Shown here: positions 12,876-21,278 of the stretch, one piece after another | Layout of the letters: every line of letters starts with the position of its first letter | How positions within the stretch are numbered: the stretch's first letter is position 1 | Virus record (IMG/VR): IMGVR_UViG_3300008117_000237 | Location: 1 to 27,637 of that record | From: a virus | Reading direction: 5' to 3' (one strand) | DNA: 27,637 nucleotides | Position numbers and translations under genes: made by a program | The notes under the pieces: generated by a model | The model's input: only the letters and a program-made list of their open reading frames with translations | Told to the model about the DNA's origin: nothing | Databases searched by the model: none

Positions 12876-14129
12876 TTATGTTAGCGCATTATCGGTATCG
12901 AGCACACCGTAGATGATATCGTCCAAAATAAACGGGTAAAGAATTTCAGCAGGCGTTAGGCGTACGGTTACGACGTGCTGATTCGGATTCATTTTATGTT
13001 GGATTCCTTCTATCGCGTAGAACGCGGTTACGGAGGCAGGAGTTCCCGTCTCATAGGTTCTAGTTATTTCGATTACGTTCCCGATTTCGAGCGCGAGGAC
13101 GTCTAGGCGCTGTCCAGACGTAAGACGGTTCATAGATACTTGGAGTTCGTCGAACCGATATACAGGATTCTTATACCTATCCAGCAGGGTGTTCGCGAGC
13201 GTTAGCGCGGCGGCGTCGTCGGTAAGAAGAAGGTCAGATAGAGCCAACGTCGAAATACCGAACTCCGTCTGAGAGGCTACGTCGTCTACGTTCTGAAGCG
13301 TTCCGCCTTCGGTCTGAGCAGAAATACGGTTATAGAGGAATTCCTGTCCGTAAAGAACTTGGAGAGACGAGTACGGGATTTCCGTTCCGTCGTCGGAAAA
13401 CGCCGCCGCCGTAGGAATAAACGAAGCGGCGAGACGGTCAGTAAACGTCAGTAAACCGTCCTTCGAAATAAACATATTGCCCTGCTCCGCGTCGGCACAG
13501 CGTTGGAGATAGGTAAGCGCGTTCGTATTATCTGCGATTTGATACGCTCCAAGACTCGCTAGACCAGTCGAGATATTTCGCGTCGTAAGCGGATAGTCGA
13601 TAGCAGGTAAATTGAGGATTCGCTCTACACGTGCTCCTGAGAGTTCCTCTGGCGGAGTAAAGGCTGTTCCTGTAGTCGCATTAGCCAGAAGAACGAAATC
13701 GTCCGACGTCGTAATAGCGACTTCTGAAAGATTAAAGTCGTAAAGAACGTCGATATCCGTAATACGCCCAACGTAGACAGCCTCGTTATCGAGAAGAACC
13801 GTTACCTTACGGCGCGGAGTAACTCCAGAACGTCCTGTTGTAATATCCCAATACGGCGAATCTTCGTTAATCGGGTCAAACCTTCTGTCGTTATTAAGAA
13901 GACGGAATTGAGCAGTACCAGCGCTGAAGTTTGCGAGTTGGTCAGTACGTCCGCGACTAACGGAGATTTCGCGACAATACGGCGAAACGTCGTCACCTAA
14001 AAGGCTTCCGTCGAGAGCGTTACTATCGAGAACGCCTAAAGAAGCCGAATCGAGCGTAAATGGATTCGTCGGAAATCCGAGTTCCATTAGAACGGTAACG
14101 GACTCACCCCAAGGGAACGTTGTAGCCAT
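12876..14129 (-). CDS. Minor tail protein, distal-tail / tail-hub type
   Basis: A 417-residue protein encoded directly after the tape measure gene (TAATG overlap), the usual place for distal-tail and hub proteins. The N-terminus has REISVSRGRTDQLANFSAGT followed by an ARFRLL-like strand and NNDRRFDPIN, a pattern seen in siphovirus tail-hub proteins of actinophages. Later segments (ALTYLQRCADAEQGNMFISK, then GLLTFTDR) look like a baseplate-hub domain. No peptidase motif seen. The distinction between distal tail protein and hub is not resolvable from sequence alone here. Confidence 0.75.
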   Translation of the reverse strand: MATTFPWGESVTVLMELGFPTNPFTLDSASLGVLDSNALDGSLLGDDVSPYCREISVSRGRTDQLANFSAGTAQFRLLNNDRRFDPINEDSPYWDITTGRSGVTPRRKVTVLLDNEAVYVGRITDIDVLYDFNLSEVAITTSDDFVLLANATTGTAFTPPEELSGARVERILNLPAIDYPLTTRNISTGLASLGAYQIADNTNALTYLQRCADAEQGNMFISKDGLLTFTDRLAASFIPTAAAFSDDGTEIPYSSLQVLYGQEFLYNRISAQTEGGTLQNVDDVASQTEFGISTLALSDLLLTDDAAALTLANTLLDRYKNPVYRFDELQVSMNRLTSGQRLDVLALEIGNVIEITRTYETGTPASVTAFYAIEGIQHKMNPNQHVVTVRLTPAEILYPFILDDIIYGVLDTDNALT

Positions 14130-16819
14130 TACGCCACCGCGAGCGGAAGAGCACCATTACGACGCTGATAACGCTTTAACGCGTCTACGATTTGGTCACC
14201 TATCTCCGCTCCGTCCGCTCCCATACCAGCGTTTACGACGATAGAGATATTCGTTCCGCCGAAGTCGCCAGCGCGAGAAAGAGGAATAATCGCCTCCGCT
14301 CCTGCTTCACCGACAAGTCCAAGAGTAGGACGCGTAACGATTCCGCCGTCAGCGAAAGGAACCGCGAAGTAAGGATTACCTCCGAAAAAATCGGATTCCC
14401 TAAACGACGGCATAGCGACGGGAGGAGCCAACCGCGAAGAAACCTCCGCTTCGGTCTGCGTCATTTCCTTCTGTGCTTTACGGACGATAGCGGCAGGTGT
14501 TTCAGAGCGAACTTTACGAAGTTCTTTCTCCGCCTCAATAAGGCGTTCGATAGCCTCACGCTCCGAATCGAGAGCGTCCTTATACGCCTTCGACGCCTCT
14601 ACTTCGTCGTCTTTCGCCTTCGTAAGTTCGAGGAGTGCCGCCGTATATTCTTCAGAGCCTTCCTTAGCGCCTTCTACGATTACGTCATAGAGGTAGTTCT
14701 GACGGTTAAGTTCCAGAGTTGCGTCAGACTGCGCAACCGTCGCCTCTTGCGCGGAAAGTTTCGCGTCAGCCAAATCGCGTTCAGCCTGCTCGATTTCTTC
14801 CGTAGTTGGAACCTGAGTACGAAGCCTCTGAAGTTCCTTCTCGCTATCCGTAATCGCGTACGTAGCGTCACGAACGGCGTACTTCGCCTCCTCTAGAGCG
14901 ATTTCGGCTCGACGAATCTCCTCTGGAGTAGCACCTTCGCGAGTACGAATCTCCTGAAGTTCTCGCTCCGCTTCACCGAGGTCAAACGTGGCTTCTTCGA
15001 GGTCGAACTTTCGTTTCTGAAGGTTAATCTCCGCGTCTTCGACGTTACGAGCGCTTGGACCTTCGCGGAGAAGACGTAGTTTCTCTTCAGCCTTCTGAAC
15101 GTTCTTAATCGAGTCTTCTACGTTCCAGTTAGCGCGGACGAGTGCTCTCTGCGCGTCCTCTACCGCTCGCGCCTGCTTCGCGGCTTCCTTCGAGTCGCGA
15201 CCATAGCCCTGTGTAACGCGATTAAAGTTCTCCTGAGCCTTACGTACGCTCTCCGTCGCAGTCTGAAGTTTCTTAAACGAATCAGATACGCGGTCACGTA
15301 CGTCGAGAAGAGAGCGTTCAGCACTAGAAACGCCTTTCAGCGCGTCGGTGTACGTCTTTAACTGTTTCTGAGCCTTCTCTAAAGGCGACTCGCCTCCGCC
15401 GCCGCCGCCTCCTCCGCCGCCGCCGCCGCCGCCGCCAGTGGGCTCTCCTGCCATACGTTCCGCGTTCTTAATCTTCGTAAGTTCACCTAGAACGTCAGCG
15501 ACTTTTACCTTCGTCTTCGTGGCTTGGTCTCCAATGCGCTTTAGGGAGACGTATCCGATTTCACCGATTTCGTCGAACTTAATTCCAATTTTCGAAAGGA
15601 ACGGACGCATAAAGTTAATCGCCTGAACGAACTTATTTATCGCCCAAATCCAATTATTTATAAACTGTTCGATAGCCGTAATAACGAAGTTAATAACGCT
15701 ATTAACGACTTTACGGAAACCTTCGAAACGTAGATATGCGGCGGCTACGGCGACGCTAAGAGCAATTACGCCTGCGACAACGATTCCTATTGGATTCGAA
15801 AATAGCGCGACGTTAAAAAGGTTCTGAGAGATAGTCGCCGCGATAGTAATTCCGCGCAGAATCGTAAACGCTGTACCGATAGCCAGCAGTAGGTCTACGA
15901 AATTATTTCCGCTCGACGTAACTTTAAGAAGTTCGCCGCCTAGATACTTAAGACCAGCGCCAATACCCTTCTCACCGACGATATCGGAGAACTTCTGAAG
16001 GCGCGGAAGAAGTTGGTCGTTAATAAATCCAAGTAACTGTTTAAATACGGGAAGGAGCGCCGTTCCTAGTTCCGCCTTAATATCTTCGAACGTCGCCTTC
16101 ATAATTCGCGTCTGATTCGCTACGCCGTCGCTCGTACGCGCAAAGTCTCCTTGCGCTAGAGCGGAGTCCTTCATAATAAGCGCGTAAGCCGCTTGCGCTT
16201 TCGCCGCTACAGGTAGCGTTCCTGACGTAGTAGTAATCAGTCCTTGTCGAAGTGCCTCTTCCTTTAGGCGAACGTCGTTAAGAGCAATACCGAAACGCTT
16301 TAGCGGTTCCGTTTCACCTGAAAGTCCTGAACGGAGCGCTAGAAGAACGTCGTCAATGTTGGCGTTATTAAACGAGGCGAGGTCTGCGGCGAGAGTAACG
16401 AGCGTCGTACTCATCTCCTGTGCTGGCTTCTGCCCAACGCCGAAGGCTTGGAAGAGATTCCCGTAAGTACCTGTGGCTTCTAGTGCCGCCTGCTTAGAGA
16501 TACCTAGATTCTTCGCCGCGTCGTCCGCGAACTTAACTACCGCTTGCGAAGACTGACCGAAAACGACGTTTACCTTCGACATCGACTCTTCGAGAGCGGA
16601 GCCAGCGTCTACTAACTGTTTACCGATAACCGCGCTCGCGACACCTACTACTGCTCCGAACTTCGCAATATTCTTCAGCGCCGTAGTCGCGGCTTTATCG
16701 ACAGTACGGAACGCATACGTCGCCTTATTTCCAGCGCCGTCAAGTTTCTTAAAGTCGTTAATCGCCTTATTTATGCCACGCGAATCGAACTGCGAAATAA
16801 TAGGTACAACGACTGCCAT
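14129..16819 (-). CDS. Tape measure protein
   Basis: An 896-residue protein, the longest in the window, following the chaperone genes as expected. Residues 1-250 match a PhageMin_Tail-type segment (EESMSKVNVVFGQSSQAVVK; a TYGNLFQAFGVG segment; LRSGLSGETEPLKRFGI). Hydrophobic segments around 300-400 (GIVVAGVIALSVAVAAAYL) could insert in the membrane. A 15-Gly run sits near residues 461-476. About 480-790 is coiled coil with a repeating unit built on AE..L..AK....DAT. The C-terminus has GGIVTRPTLGLVGEAGAEAI, common at tape-measure ends. Its length sets the tail at very roughly 130 nm by the usual 0.15 nm per residue rule (inference). Confidence 0.92.
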   Translation of the reverse strand: MAVVVPIISQFDSRGINKAINDFKKLDGAGNKATYAFRTVDKAATTALKNIAKFGAVVGVASAVIGKQLVDAGSALEESMSKVNVVFGQSSQAVVKFADDAAKNLGISKQAALEATGTYGNLFQAFGVGQKPAQEMSTTLVTLAADLASFNNANIDDVLLALRSGLSGETEPLKRFGIALNDVRLKEEALRQGLITTTSGTLPVAAKAQAAYALIMKDSALAQGDFARTSDGVANQTRIMKATFEDIKAELGTALLPVFKQLLGFINDQLLPRLQKFSDIVGEKGIGAGLKYLGGELLKVTSSGNNFVDLLLAIGTAFTILRGITIAATISQNLFNVALFSNPIGIVVAGVIALSVAVAAAYLRFEGFRKVVNSVINFVITAIEQFINNWIWAINKFVQAINFMRPFLSKIGIKFDEIGEIGYVSLKRIGDQATKTKVKVADVLGELTKIKNAERMAGEPTGGGGGGGGGGGGGGGESPLEKAQKQLKTYTDALKGVSSAERSLLDVRDRVSDSFKKLQTATESVRKAQENFNRVTQGYGRDSKEAAKQARAVEDAQRALVRANWNVEDSIKNVQKAEEKLRLLREGPSARNVEDAEINLQKRKFDLEEATFDLGEAERELQEIRTREGATPEEIRRAEIALEEAKYAVRDATYAITDSEKELQRLRTQVPTTEEIEQAERDLADAKLSAQEATVAQSDATLELNRQNYLYDVIVEGAKEGSEEYTAALLELTKAKDDEVEASKAYKDALDSEREAIERLIEAEKELRKVRSETPAAIVRKAQKEMTQTEAEVSSRLAPPVAMPSFRESDFFGGNPYFAVPFADGGIVTRPTLGLVGEAGAEAIIPLSRAGDFGGTNISIVVNAGMGADGAEIGDQIVDALKRYQRRNGALPLAVA

Positions 16820-17428
16820 TTACGATTCCGTTTCTCGTTCGCTACCGAATTGACCGCTACTACGTCGCGCTTGGAGAGACGCGCGTTCAGACTGTAGTTG
16901 TCTCTGCGAAATAGTTCCACCAGCCAGCCGTTTAGACACCATTTCTTCGGTGCTCTTTAGGCTCGCCTTAATCGAGCCAAGAACCGCTTCTAAACCGTTA
17001 TTAACGGTACGCCACATAATGCGAGAAGGCTTCTCGAAGCCAGCCGTCTCTAAACCTTTCACGAGAGGAATCGAAGGCTTACGAGAGCCAGCCATATCTA
17101 AGACGACGCCGCCAGCGTCCTTCTGCCGCAGACGAAGAATAGGAACCTCACCCGTCATACGGTTGGCTCGTCCGCCGAATACCGCCGTAACGCGACTCCT
17201 TACCTTTCCTCCGTCCCAGTACGGAAAACGAGACTCACCTTTACGTTCAGGCGTCGTATGCCAGTAAGAGACGGGAGGCTTCGTCGGGAATTGAGTTCTA
17301 GCCTGACGAACGAGTTCGTCCGCAGGCGCTTTAATCTGCTTACGAATACCGTTATAAAGCGTTCTATCGAGGTAATACAGTTCTTTAAGCGTTTCGCCTA
17401 AACCGTATACCTGAACTTTCGCGACCAT
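16820..17428 (-). CDS. Putative tail or neck component upstream of the tape measure
   Basis: A 202-residue basic protein that may resemble HK97-gp10-like proteins: an N-terminal segment (KVQVYGLGETLKELYYLDRT), then IKAPADELVRQARTQFPTKP, and a middle rich in Arg/Gly (KVRSRVTAVFGGRANRMTGE). The C-terminus is charged and helical (SERASLQARRSSGQFGSERE). HK97-gp10-like proteins normally lie in the connector block rather than beside the tape measure gene, so the family is uncertain; a minor tail protein is the safe call. The stop is directly adjacent to the tape measure ATG. Confidence 0.6.
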   Translation of the reverse strand: MVAKVQVYGLGETLKELYYLDRTLYNGIRKQIKAPADELVRQARTQFPTKPPVSYWHTTPERKGESRFPYWDGGKVRSRVTAVFGGRANRMTGEVPILRLRQKDAGGVVLDMAGSRKPSIPLVKGLETAGFEKPSRIMWRTVNNGLEAVLGSIKASLKSTEEMVSKRLAGGTISQRQLQSERASLQARRSSGQFGSERETES

Positions 17429-17438
17429 AGCGCATATG

Positions 17439-17651
17439 TTACTCGACTCGACGCGTTCTCCATTTACGAGCGTTATACGCGTTTACGCTTCCATAGATTC
17501 CTGCTCCTAAAAGGAATCCGTACTGACGCGTTGTAATCGCGAAAAGCACCCAGAGGCACTCGTTAAAAAACGCGAGAAGCCAGCCGTACCATTTACCTCT
17601 CCCAATAACGAAAAGAGCAGTAACGCCTATAACGGAAAGAACGTATGGCAC
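17439..17651 (-). CDS. Small membrane protein between chaperone and tape measure genes
   Basis: A 70-residue protein with three possible hydrophobic segments: about 4-16 (VLSVIGVTALFVI), 21-41 (WYGWLLAFFNECLWVLFAIT) and 45-57, then a basic tail (NARKWRTRRVE). The phrase QYGFLLGAGIYGSVNA is familiar from small membrane proteins at this same position in other actinophages. It starts at GTG 17651, overlapping the stop of the frameshifted chaperone (TAGTG). Its role in tail assembly or entry is unknown. Confidence 0.7.
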   Translation of the reverse strand: MPYVLSVIGVTALFVIGRGKWYGWLLAFFNECLWVLFAITTRQYGFLLGAGIYGSVNAYNARKWRTRRVE

Positions 17652-18084
17652 TAGCGGAACCGTTTCTTTCTCGCCTGCTCGTTCGCCTTTTCTTCGGCTC
17701 GCCGCTTATCTTTTAAGTAGTTCGCTATGGCTTGGAGCATTTCTGGTGACTCAGCCAACAGAACGGACGGCGCTATTCCCGTCTCGACTGCGAGAACCGC
17801 TATTTCGTAGTGGGCTGAGTCTCGACTAAAGGGCTGTCTTTCCCTTCGATAGGTTCGACAGATTCGACGGAGTTAATCCAGTCAGGGTCGAACGCGAGCG
17901 TCGTCTTACCGCGACGCTTCATACTGTGCCACGAAAGCCACGCGAGGTCAGTAAGACGAAGTTCGCTATCGAACTTAGTCACGCTCTTATTCCACGTACG
18001 TTCGAAAGAAACGAAGTCGCCAAAGACTGCTTCGAGTTCTTCCGTCGAGCCGTCCGTAAACTTTACTCGTAGAGGAATTTTCAT
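17651..18084 (-). CDS. Tail assembly chaperone, long frameshift product (144 aa)
   Basis: The short chaperone is read to Leu86 (TTA, 17829-17827). A -1 slip on CCCTTTA then adds 58 residues, beginning SRDSAHYEIAVLAVETGIAP and ending QARKKRFR before TAG at 17653-17651. The added part (ESPEMLQAIANYLKDKRRAE) is the helical, charged extension typical of the G-T type product of siphoviruses, which brings major tail protein to the tape measure. Both the slip heptamer and the open -1 frame are seen directly; that the shift happens follows from the family. The coordinates are join(18084-17827, 17827-17651). Confidence 0.85.
17800..18084 (-). CDS. Tail assembly chaperone, short product (94 aa)
   Basis: This is the zero-frame product: beta-rich N-terminus (MKIPLRVKFTDGSTEELEAV), then FVSFERTWNKSV, a Trp-containing helix (LTDLAWLSWHSMKRRGKTTL) and DPDWINSVESVEP. 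That pattern is typical of the G-type chaperone of actinophages. It lies between the major tail protein and the tape measure gene as expected. It has the strong start context AGAAGGAGCACTAATGAA, shared with the gene at 664. It ends in a short disordered tail (LVETQPTTK) after the slip site. Confidence 0.85.
   Translation of the reverse strand: MKIPLRVKFTDGSTEELEAVFGDFVSFERTWNKSVTKFDSELRLTDLAWLSWHSMKRRGKTTLAFDPDWINSVESVEPIEGKDSPLVETQPTTK
17827..17833 (-). promoter_or_regulatory. -1 ribosomal frameshift site CCCTTTA
   Basis: The minus strand reads C CCT TTA in the chaperone frame, an exact X XXY YYZ heptamer. After slipping to CCC TTT, translation enters the open -1 frame encoding the longer chaperone. 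The zero-frame stop lies 27 bases further on. I see no strong stimulatory stem immediately downstream by eye. Confidence 0.8.
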
Positions 18085-18112
18085 TAGTGCTCCTTCTTCT
18101 TAGACGTTAATT

Positions 18113-18520
18113 TCAGGAAGTCGCCTTTGCGAGCGTTCCACCCGTAAATGTGAGTTCGGTCATAGCCAATTCACCAACCGCGCCCATAACAGGTGTGTGC
18201 GCGCCGAGGAATGTATTCGAAATCGTGTATGACGGGTTGGTAGCGGAGACAGCGCCGCTAGTCGGCTTAACGACGACGGTTGTGGTCGTTCCGACGAGCG
18301 AGTAAATCGTGGCTTCGACTTCGCTTGCGGCGAAATCCTGCTGGAACGAGACTTCGCACGAGATGTTCTGGAGACCACCAGCGAACTTGTGTCCGCTATC
18401 TCCGAACGCCGTGACCTCAACTGAATCGACTTCGTAGGTCAGGGTGACGCTGTTAGCGCGGTCACTCAGGTCTACCGAGTTAATCGTGATACTTGCGTTA
18501 GTAAGAACGAGTTGCGCCAT
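18113..18520 (-). CDS. Major tail protein
   Basis: A 135-residue protein built almost entirely of beta strands: ASITINSVDLSDRANSVTLT, then VDSVEVTAFGDSGHKFAGGL, followed by ISCEVSFQQDF and a final GELAMTELTFTGG. The VDLSDRANSVTL...VEVTAFGD pattern is characteristic of tail-tube proteins in actinophages. It is encoded directly before the tail assembly chaperones, the standard order. Size is at the small end for the family, without an added Ig domain. It is expected to be one of the most abundant virion proteins. Confidence 0.88.
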   Translation of the reverse strand: MAQLVLTNASITINSVDLSDRANSVTLTYEVDSVEVTAFGDSGHKFAGGLQNISCEVSFQQDFAASEVEATIYSLVGTTTTVVVKPTSGAVSATNPSYTISNTFLGAHTPVMGAVGELAMTELTFTGGTLAKATS

Positions 18521-18526
18521 AGTCGG

Positions 18527-18694
18527 TCACTTTTCCTTTACTGCTTCGTCTGATTTCTTAAATTCCTTCAGAGGTTCGATATGTCCGCTCTGAAGAAGTG
18601 CCTCAATGTTAGCACCTTCGAGAGCGCTCTCGTCAATAACGTCGCCAGCCTTCTTATCTGCGATTCGATTAGAAAGAACTTTAAATTTCTTCAT
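18527..18694 (-). CDS. Small conserved protein before the major tail protein (55 aa)
   Basis: ATG 18694, stop TGA 18529-18527. The protein begins MKKFKVLSNRIADKKAGDVI and continues with DESALEGANIEALLQSGHIE and a lysine-rich tail. Short proteins of the pattern KVL....G..V.......N...L...G.I occur beside head-tail genes in many siphoviruses, role unknown. It is soluble and mixed alpha/beta. It starts 12 bases after the tail terminator gene ends and ends six bases before the major tail protein start. Confidence 0.65.
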   Translation of the reverse strand: MKKFKVLSNRIADKKAGDVIDESALEGANIEALLQSGHIEPLKEFKKSDEAVKEK

Positions 18695-18705
18695 CTGCGG
18701 TACTC

Positions 18706-19113
18706 CTAAGCGTGAACCGTTACTGTCGTTTGGATTTCTAGAAACTCCGCGCCGTCTACTGCGAGGCTCGAAATATCCGCACTTGATGATACCACTAGAG
18801 AAGCGGCTACGCCGCCAAGAGTCGTATCGGCTTCTAGTGCCGCTCTAATGCTTTTCGCTCCAGAGTAGGAAAGGTATTCGTCGAGAAGAGCGTGAGCCGT
18901 TCGGTCTAGATATCGTCCGACGATAACGCGAATAATCCAGACCATTTGGACATTTCCGCCAGAGAAAGCGCGGTGATATTGGATACTCGAAAGAGAAGGA
19001 AAGGCGATAGGCGGATTTAACTGTTCGGGCTGATATGAGAACGTACGAAGTCCGTTAATCGTTGCGAGACGAGCCTTTAAGCCGTCGGCAACCTGCGAAA
19101 CAGTAGCCGCCAT
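18706..19113 (-). CDS. Putative tail terminator / neck protein
   Basis: A 135-residue protein starting MAATVSQVADGLKARLATIN, followed by LRTFSYQPEQLNPPIAFPSL and the strand WIIRVIVGRYLDRTAHALLD. The pattern (N-terminal helix, then strands, a helix in LLDEYLSYSGAKSIRAALEA and a last strand FLEIQTTVTVHA) matches the lambda gpU / HK97-gp10-region tail-terminator fold by layout. It follows the head-tail adaptor gene (TAATG overlap) and precedes the major tail protein, which supports the call. Confidence 0.65.
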   Translation of the reverse strand: MAATVSQVADGLKARLATINGLRTFSYQPEQLNPPIAFPSLSSIQYHRAFSGGNVQMVWIIRVIVGRYLDRTAHALLDEYLSYSGAKSIRAALEADTTLGGVAASLVVSSSADISSLAVDGAEFLEIQTTVTVHA

Positions 19114-19709
19114 TAGATAACTCCGAAGACGCGGTAAGGAGAGAGCAGGTCGCGCACGTCGGGGTCTACAGCACGTACCTGAATAGCCATATCTCCGAAA
19201 CCGACGACTCCTAGAGCCGCGTTGTAGCGATTAAAGCCACGAATAGAAAGAAGAACGCAAGCCTCGCGAACGTCGTTCGGAATAGACGGCCAGCCAAAGG
19301 TTCCCGTAATTTCGATAGTTGGACGAGGCGGCTGATAAAGGAACGGAAACGATTTATCACCCTGAGCGGTTAGACGCGTATATGGTCTGCTCTGAAGAGA
19401 AACGTCGGTTGGCTCTAGGTAATAGTCAGAAGCGCTCCACGTAGTCGCAAACGTACCGTCACCTGCGGTATCCGTCTTAACTACAAGCCCTGTCGCCGTA
19501 GCGAGGTCAGGAAGACCAACAGAGAAATCGTCTACAGGAAATAACTTAATCGTCTTCGTTGTCTGATAGAAGAAGCGTCCGCAATAGCCGTCGATACGAC
19601 GCGAAGCGCCTTCTATCGACTTCTCTAGAAGCGTGTCGTCAGTCGAATCGGTAAGCCGAAGCGCGGCTTTAACCTCTGCGAGGGTACAGTAGCCGTTCGT
19701 GATAGCCAC
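19113..19709 (-). CDS. Head-tail connector (adaptor) protein, HK97 gp6-like
   Basis: A 198-residue protein. The first 55 residues, with YCTLAEVKAALRLTDSTDDT and LLEKSIEGASRRIDGYCGRFFYQ (split by a short turn), are the typical helical start of gp6/gp15-like connectors. A beta domain follows (TIKLFPVDDFSVGLPDL; YYLEPTDVSLQSRPYTRLTA), then a helix (SIPNDVREACVLLSIRGFNR). The start is GTG 19709, just after the stop of the small gene upstream. It is expected to bind the portal ring and mediate head-tail joining. Confidence 0.78.
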   Translation of the reverse strand: MAITNGYCTLAEVKAALRLTDSTDDTLLEKSIEGASRRIDGYCGRFFYQTTKTIKLFPVDDFSVGLPDLATATGLVVKTDTAGDGTFATTWSASDYYLEPTDVSLQSRPYTRLTAQGDKSFPFLYQPPRPTIEITGTFGWPSIPNDVREACVLLSIRGFNRYNAALGVVGFGDMAIQVRAVDPDVRDLLSPYRVFGVI

Positions 19710-19901
19710 TTACTCGCCTCGTTTCTTCGCTCGTTTCTTTACTGCTCGTTCTACTACAGGAGAAGCCGTAGCCGTTTCTTCGACTTCGATTCCATAAGCG
19801 CGAAGAGCCGCGTCTACTTGTGCGACTCGTGCCGCTAGACCACGCTGAACGTAGCCTTCTCGCTCGATTAGGAGCGCCTCGATTTCTTTCTTCATTTTCA
19901 T
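19710..19901 (-). CDS. Small helical protein after the capsid gene (63 aa)
   Basis: A charged helical protein: MKMKKEIEALLIEREGYVQR, then GLAARVAQVDAALRAYGIEV and a disordered basic tail (VVERAVKKRAKKRGE). Its start could be ATG 19901 or ATG 19895; GAGGAACGT lies just before the former. Small genes of this character commonly sit between capsid and connector genes in actinophages. The basic tail could contact DNA or capsid, but no function is known. Confidence 0.65.
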   Translation of the reverse strand: MKMKKEIEALLIEREGYVQRGLAARVAQVDAALRAYGIEVEETATASPVVERAVKKRAKKRGE

Positions 19902-19970
19902 ACGTTCCTCTTCCGTAGTTAGAGCCTGACGGCGGAATTAACCGCCGCCAGACTCTACAACTACTCGACG

Positions 19971-21278
19971 TTAGAACGTCGGGGTGACCAGACCAGTACC
20001 CGTGATTTTTGCGAAAGCGTTCGGGTAACGATTTGCGGTAAAGGCGCTGTAGCCATACACCACCATAGTCACGTCGAGTTCCGCAACCTTCGGCTGTTCG
20101 AAGCGCAACATCATTGGAGAACCGTCGCCCTGCTCCCACAGGTGCGCCTCTTGCGAGTTACCGATAATGATGACGTCCTCGTTCGTTCCTGCGCCGTTAG
20201 CAGTCGTAACGTTCGCGTCGGTGATAACGGGGAATCCTGCGATTTGGTAACCGCTATTTCCGTACACGACACCTGCGCTACCCGTAGCGACGGCGTTCAT
20301 TGGACCTTGCGGCGTCGGAACCGCCAACGGACGGTTGGTGGTATCGAGTGCCGCCAAAATCCAAGCCAAGCGGCGCGGGTGCATAAGGATAAAGTTTGGA
20401 CCTCCGAAGAACGTGGTCTGAACCTTCTGAACCGCGTCGAGAAGTTTCGGATAGAGTTCCGCGACGGTTGGAGAAGCGTCGGTGTAGGTGACGCTCTGAC
20501 CAGCCTGCGAGACGGTAGCCGCAACGATAGTGCTGTCCAACAGCGTGTGGTAAGCGGAAACGAGGTCAGCCATAACGAGGCTGTCCACGTTCGTACCGCG
20601 CTCCAACGCCTGACGGCTCACGTTCTGCTGACCTGCGATAGTCACTACCGAGACGTCCAACTTCGTGTCGTCCATATTCGTCTCTTGGACGGCGGCTCCT
20701 TCGGTCTGCTCTGCGACGGCGGTTCCAGTCGTGACCTTCGAAATCGAAATGGTCAGACCTTCCGCAGGGAGTTCGTGCTTACGAGCGATATCCGCGAACG
20801 GACGACCTGCGCGAGCGAACGGAGCGGCGAGTTCCGTGAGGAACTGCGGAACGATAAGACCAGCGAAGTTTGCGCTAGTCACGTCACGGCGCTCTACGCG
20901 CTCCTCGTTCATATGGCGAGCGAGACGCTCCTTAGCGGCGAAGTCGTTGTGGAACTGCGCGGCGAACGCGTCTGCGACGAACGAGTTCTTCGACTGCTTC
21001 GAGTAGGTGCGCTCTTCGCGGACGACGCGAGCAGGAGCGGTGACTTCCGCAATTCCGTTCGCCTTGCGAAGTTCTGCGGCTTCTGCCGAGCGCTTCTCCA
21101 GTTCGACGTGCTTCGAAATCTGCTCGTCAAGTGCGCGAACCTCGTCGAGAACGGCGGAAACGTCCGCGTCCTCTTCGGTGCTCAGGTCGCGAGCCTCGTC
21201 CTTCGCCTTCGCGATAACGGCGTCAGCCTTCGCGAGAGCGGCGTTGCGCTTTTCGGTAAGTGTCTCTGAATACTTCAT
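19971..21278 (-). CDS. Major capsid protein, HK97 fold
   Basis: A 435-residue protein. Residues 1-80 are a charged coiled coil (NAALAKADAVIAKAKDEARD; then VLDEVRALDEQISKHVELEK), the delta/scaffold domain removed by the prohead protease encoded upstream. From about residue 115 the HK97 core follows, with a helix (RLARHMNEERVERRDVTSAN), SISKVTTGTAVAEQTEGAAV (E-loop region), a TFFGGPNFILMHPRRLAWIL spine and a DVTMVVYGYSAFTANRYPNA strand near the end. Preceded by GGAGGATTCCTCAA. Size matches capsid proteins with a fused scaffold. Confidence 0.92.
   Translation of the reverse strand: MKYSETLTEKRNAALAKADAVIAKAKDEARDLSTEEDADVSAVLDEVRALDEQISKHVELEKRSAEAAELRKANGIAEVTAPARVVREERTYSKQSKNSFVADAFAAQFHNDFAAKERLARHMNEERVERRDVTSANFAGLIVPQFLTELAAPFARAGRPFADIARKHELPAEGLTISISKVTTGTAVAEQTEGAAVQETNMDDTKLDVSVVTIAGQQNVSRQALERGTNVDSLVMADLVSAYHTLLDSTIVAATVSQAGQSVTYTDASPTVAELYPKLLDAVQKVQTTFFGGPNFILMHPRRLAWILAALDTTNRPLAVPTPQGPMNAVATGSAGVVYGNSGYQIAGFPVITDANVTTANGAGTNEDVIIIGNSQEAHLWEQGDGSPMMLRFEQPKVAELDVTMVVYGYSAFTANRYPNAFAKITGTGLVTPTF

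Noticed and set aside
14192-14896. A 234-codon open frame on the plus strand
   Set aside because: Antisense to the coiled-coil part of the tape measure gene; its Arg-rich sequence mirrors Glu/Ala codons and shows no motif.
15396-15436. CCGCCG trinucleotide run
   Set aside because: It encodes the 15-Gly stretch of the tape measure protein; no separate element is needed.
20142-21269. A 375-codon open frame on the plus strand
   Set aside because: It lies wholly antisense to the major capsid gene, is Arg/Val/Leu-rich without any fold signature and has no coupled neighbours; it is a by-product of codon use.
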